64,000 bases of DNA, taken from positions 62,205 to 126,204 of the forward strand of contig DLGW01000009.1 in assembly GCA_002482885.1 (NCBI GenBank), written 5' to 3'. Shown piece after piece: positions 62,124 through 64,000 of the stretch (position 1 is the first letter of the stretch; every line of letters starts with the position of its first letter). The notes under the pieces were generated by a model. That model was not told where the DNA came from and did not search any database. It saw only the letters and a program-made list of their open reading frames with translations. The DNA comes from Flavobacteriaceae bacterium UBA7684. Its GTDB lineage: Bacteria; Bacteroidota; Bacteroidia; Flavobacteriales; Flavobacteriaceae. A program made the position numbers and the translations under genes.

Positions 62124-63137
62124 CTACTTAAACTCATAAACTACCCCGATTCCTAAAATTTGTTTGAGCTGAATTCTTGGACCAATAATGGTAGATTGTC
62201 CGTTGACCTCTTTGCGCGCTTTAATATCATCGTCATAAATCAAATGGGCTAAAATATTGGCTCTTACATATTTGTTCACCACAAAATCGGTTTTAATCAT
62301 CCAATCTACATCGATGTTGCCGAACTTGTTTAAATAATCGGAGTACAGATTTAAACGACTTTCTAAAATGATGTTTTTATAGATTTCATTTTTCCATTGG
62401 GTATTGATAAAAAATCCAATCTCTGTTCTGGAATTGGCTCCTTTACGGATTCGAACACCTTCGGCATCGTAAACTGCCTTATCTACTCCAAAAGCACCGG
62501 CATCAGCCAATGCTTGATCTAGCACGAAAGTAGATTTTTGCGTAAGTGGAGAAAGATACAAGGTGAATTGTTTTTCTTTTAAAGCGTATTCAGCTCCTAC
62601 CCCCAAAAACAAATAAGCCGGGGCGAAAAAGGTTGAAATCGGTTTGGTAGTATTCGGATACGCATACCCTGGGGTAAACTGAGTCGTAAACGTAAATTTA
62701 GAACTGTAAAACCAATCGGAATTTTCGGCAGTTCGATAACCAAAATTAGAGTTTAATTGAATTAAATCGTCTGTTTTTCGGGTCTCTTGTCCTTCTTGAT
62801 TATTGATTCCGTAACGCCCAATCAATTCATTCTTCCAAAAATAAGAATCGCGCATATAATTGCGATTAAAATGAGCCGCTGCCAAACCTGAAACGGAATT
62901 CGCCCCCCCTGCATTCCAATGCACAAAACTGAGTTGACTAAAATCAAAACTTACTTTATTTTGTTTTTCCCAATACGTAAAACGTTTAATACCTGCGGAA
63001 TCGGAACGAGTAGTTACAATTTCGTTAGAAACCTTAACTTTTGTTTTTTCTTGTTCATCAACTTTAGTAGTTATGATTTTATCCTGAGCCATTCCTAAAA
63101 CAGGAATCAACATCAATACACAGAAAAAAATTCTCAT
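62124..63137 (-). CDS. DUF3078 family outer-membrane protein
   Basis: A 337-aa protein with a signal peptide (1-18, VLGMAQ). After a charged linker (20-55) the sequence alternates amphipathic strands from FDFSQLSFVHWNAGGANSVSG to a terminal VVYEFK, typical of the DUF3078 outer-membrane family of Bacteroidota. Function unknown. It overlaps dxs by 4 bp and follows it in the same operon. Confidence 0.88.
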   Translation of the reverse strand: MRIFFCVLMLIPVLGMAQDKIITTKVDEQEKTKVKVSNEIVTTRSDSAGIKRFTYWEKQNKVSFDFSQLSFVHWNAGGANSVSGLAAAHFNRNYMRDSYFWKNELIGRYGINNQEGQETRKTDDLIQLNSNFGYRTAENSDWFYSSKFTFTTQFTPGYAYPNTTKPISTFFAPAYLFLGVGAEYALKEKQFTLYLSPLTQKSTFVLDQALADAGAFGVDKAVYDAEGVRIRKGANSRTEIGFFINTQWKNEIYKNIILESRLNLYSDYLNKFGNIDVDWMIKTDFVVNKYVRANILAHLIYDDDIKARKEVNGQSTIIGPRIQLKQILGIGVVYEFK

Positions 63138-64000
63138 GAATTCAAAATTTGATTTAATAATTCTTTAATATCGGTTACTCCTATTTTACAATGCGACTGC
63201 AATTCTTCGACTTTTCCGTGTTCTACAAATTCATCGGGCACGCCCATTCTAAAAATATTTCCTTTATATTTTTGATCCGAAGCATATTCTATAATGGCAG
63301 AACCAAATCCACCATTTATAACTCCATCTTCTATAGTAACTATGCTTGGAAACTTAGCAAAAATGAAATCTAACATTTCTTTATCTAAAGGCTTCACAAA
63401 CGAAAAATCATAATGTGCCACCAATTGGGTATTCATCTCTTTTAACGCTTGAATCACTGAATTACCAATAAATCCATTAGACAATACCGCCACTTGACTT
63501 CCTTCTTGCAAATGAGTTGCTTTACCGATTTCAATGGTTTGAAAAGGCAATTGCCAATCCAATAAAACTCCACGCCCCCTTGGATAACGAATCGCTAACG
63601 GATGATTTAATCCTAATTGAGCGGTATATAACATATTGCGTAATTGCTCTTCGTTCAGCGGAGCATAAACAATCATATTGGGCACGCATCTTAAAAATGA
63701 AATATCAAAAACACCATGATGTGTAGCGCCATCTTCGCCTACTAATCCTGCCCTATCTAAACAGAAAATAACGGGTAAGTTTTGCAAAGCTACATCGTGG
63801 ATTACTTGGTCGTAAGCTCTTTGTAAAAAAGTGGAATAAATGGCACAAAATACAGTTAGGCCTTGGGTAGCCATTCCTGCAGCTAAAGTTACCGCATGTT
63901 GTTCGGCTATGCCCACATCAAAAGCCCGTTCAGGAAAAATATCCATCATGAATTTTAAGGAACTTCCAGTGGGCATGGCTGGGGTTATGCCAATAATATT
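63134..64000 (-). CDS. dxs: 1-deoxy-D-xylulose-5-phosphate synthase, C-terminal part (cut by window end)
   Basis: The frame stays open to position 64000, so about 289 C-terminal residues are seen and the thiamine-diphosphate domain with the N-terminus lies outside. The visible part has ITPAMPTGSSL, the catalytic Glu in FDVGIAEQHAVTLAAG, STFLQRAYDQVIHDVALQNLPV and DRAGLVGEDGATHHG, followed by the transketolase C-terminal domain. It makes DXP, precursor of the MEP pathway and of thiamine and pyridoxal phosphate. The genome also has mevalonate genes (54847-56912). Confidence 0.95.
   Translation of the reverse strand, partial: NIIGITPAMPTGSSLKFMMDIFPERAFDVGIAEQHAVTLAAGMATQGLTVFCAIYSTFLQRAYDQVIHDVALQNLPVIFCLDRAGLVGEDGATHHGVFDISFLRCVPNMIVYAPLNEEQLRNMLYTAQLGLNHPLAIRYPRGRGVLLDWQLPFQTIEIGKATHLQEGSQVAVLSNGFIGNSVIQALKEMNTQLVAHYDFSFVKPLDKEMLDFIFAKFPSIVTIEDGVINGGFGSAIIEYASDQKYKGNIFRMGVPDEFVEHGKVEELQSHCKIGVTDIKELLNQILNS

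Overview
The window looks like chromosomal DNA from a member of the Flavobacteriaceae (Bacteroidota). Reasons: AT-rich sequence; Bacteroidota-type promoters (TTG, about 20 bp, TAnnTTTG) with almost no Shine-Dalgarno sequences; a complete gldKLMN block for the type IX secretion system (T9SS) and gliding motor, plus a protein with a T9SS C-terminal sorting domain; an S16 protein with a long acidic tail; and a DNA polymerase III alpha subunit fused to its own proofreading exonuclease. The species cannot be named from the sequence alone.

Layout. (1) Positions 6-9733 are a 9.7-kb integrative island. It sits at the 3' end of a tRNA gene and is bounded by 21-bp direct repeats. It carries a tyrosine integrase, an excisionase-like HTH protein, a winged-helix protein, two unknown proteins, a DUF6150-like secreted protein, two orphan plus-strand genes and a two-gene restriction-modification-like operon: a 1024-aa Eco57I-type N6-adenine methyltransferase followed, with an 8-bp overlap, by a separate PD-(D/E)XK nuclease. 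It also holds two large inverted-repeat structures (4368-4483 and 6595-6692) not explained by genes. (2) 9777-13747: J-domain/KTSC protein, ABC-F ATPase, DUF983 protein, FAD oxidoreductase. (3) 13813-18374: gldN, gldM, gldL, gldK on the minus strand. (4) 18530-24119: an arginase-fold protein that has lost most metal ligands, topA, then purK-purE. (5) 24183-30328: membrane pyrophosphatase with a cysteine-rich tail, soluble pyrophosphatase, a glutaryl-CoA-type dehydrogenase, and the trmN6-rimM-rpsP translation cluster. (6) 30480-43165: lipoprotein, dnaE with built-in exonuclease, thioredoxin, cold-shock protein, DUF1697 protein, pnp, rpsO, mfd. (7) 43279-51631: heavy-metal efflux module (DUF6660-like, CusA fused to a TolC-type outer-membrane factor, CusB-type adaptor, DUF3703, P1B ATPase with an altered DKTGT motif). 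(8) 51706-54629: an operon under a near-consensus DtxR/IdeR box, encoding a di-heme c oxidoreductase, a Rieske lipoprotein and an outer-membrane barrel; probably an iron-responsive redox/uptake unit. (9) 54847-60862: mevalonate-pathway genes, a UbiA prenyltransferase, a pseudouridine synthase and an LTA-synthase-like sulfatase. (10) 60921-64000: a T9SS cargo protein, a DUF3078 protein and the C-terminal part of dxs, cut by the window edge.

How it fits together. Regions 2-6, 9 and 10 read as the conserved backbone; regions 1, 7 and 8 are accessory. The best candidates for something little described are the methyltransferase/nuclease pair on the tRNA island with the unexplained palindromes beside it, the DtxR-box di-heme/Rieske operon, the metallothionein-like tail on the proton/sodium pyrophosphatase, and the conserved but catalytically degenerate arginase-fold partner of topA. 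All motif matches, repeats and spacings were read by eye; no database search was possible.
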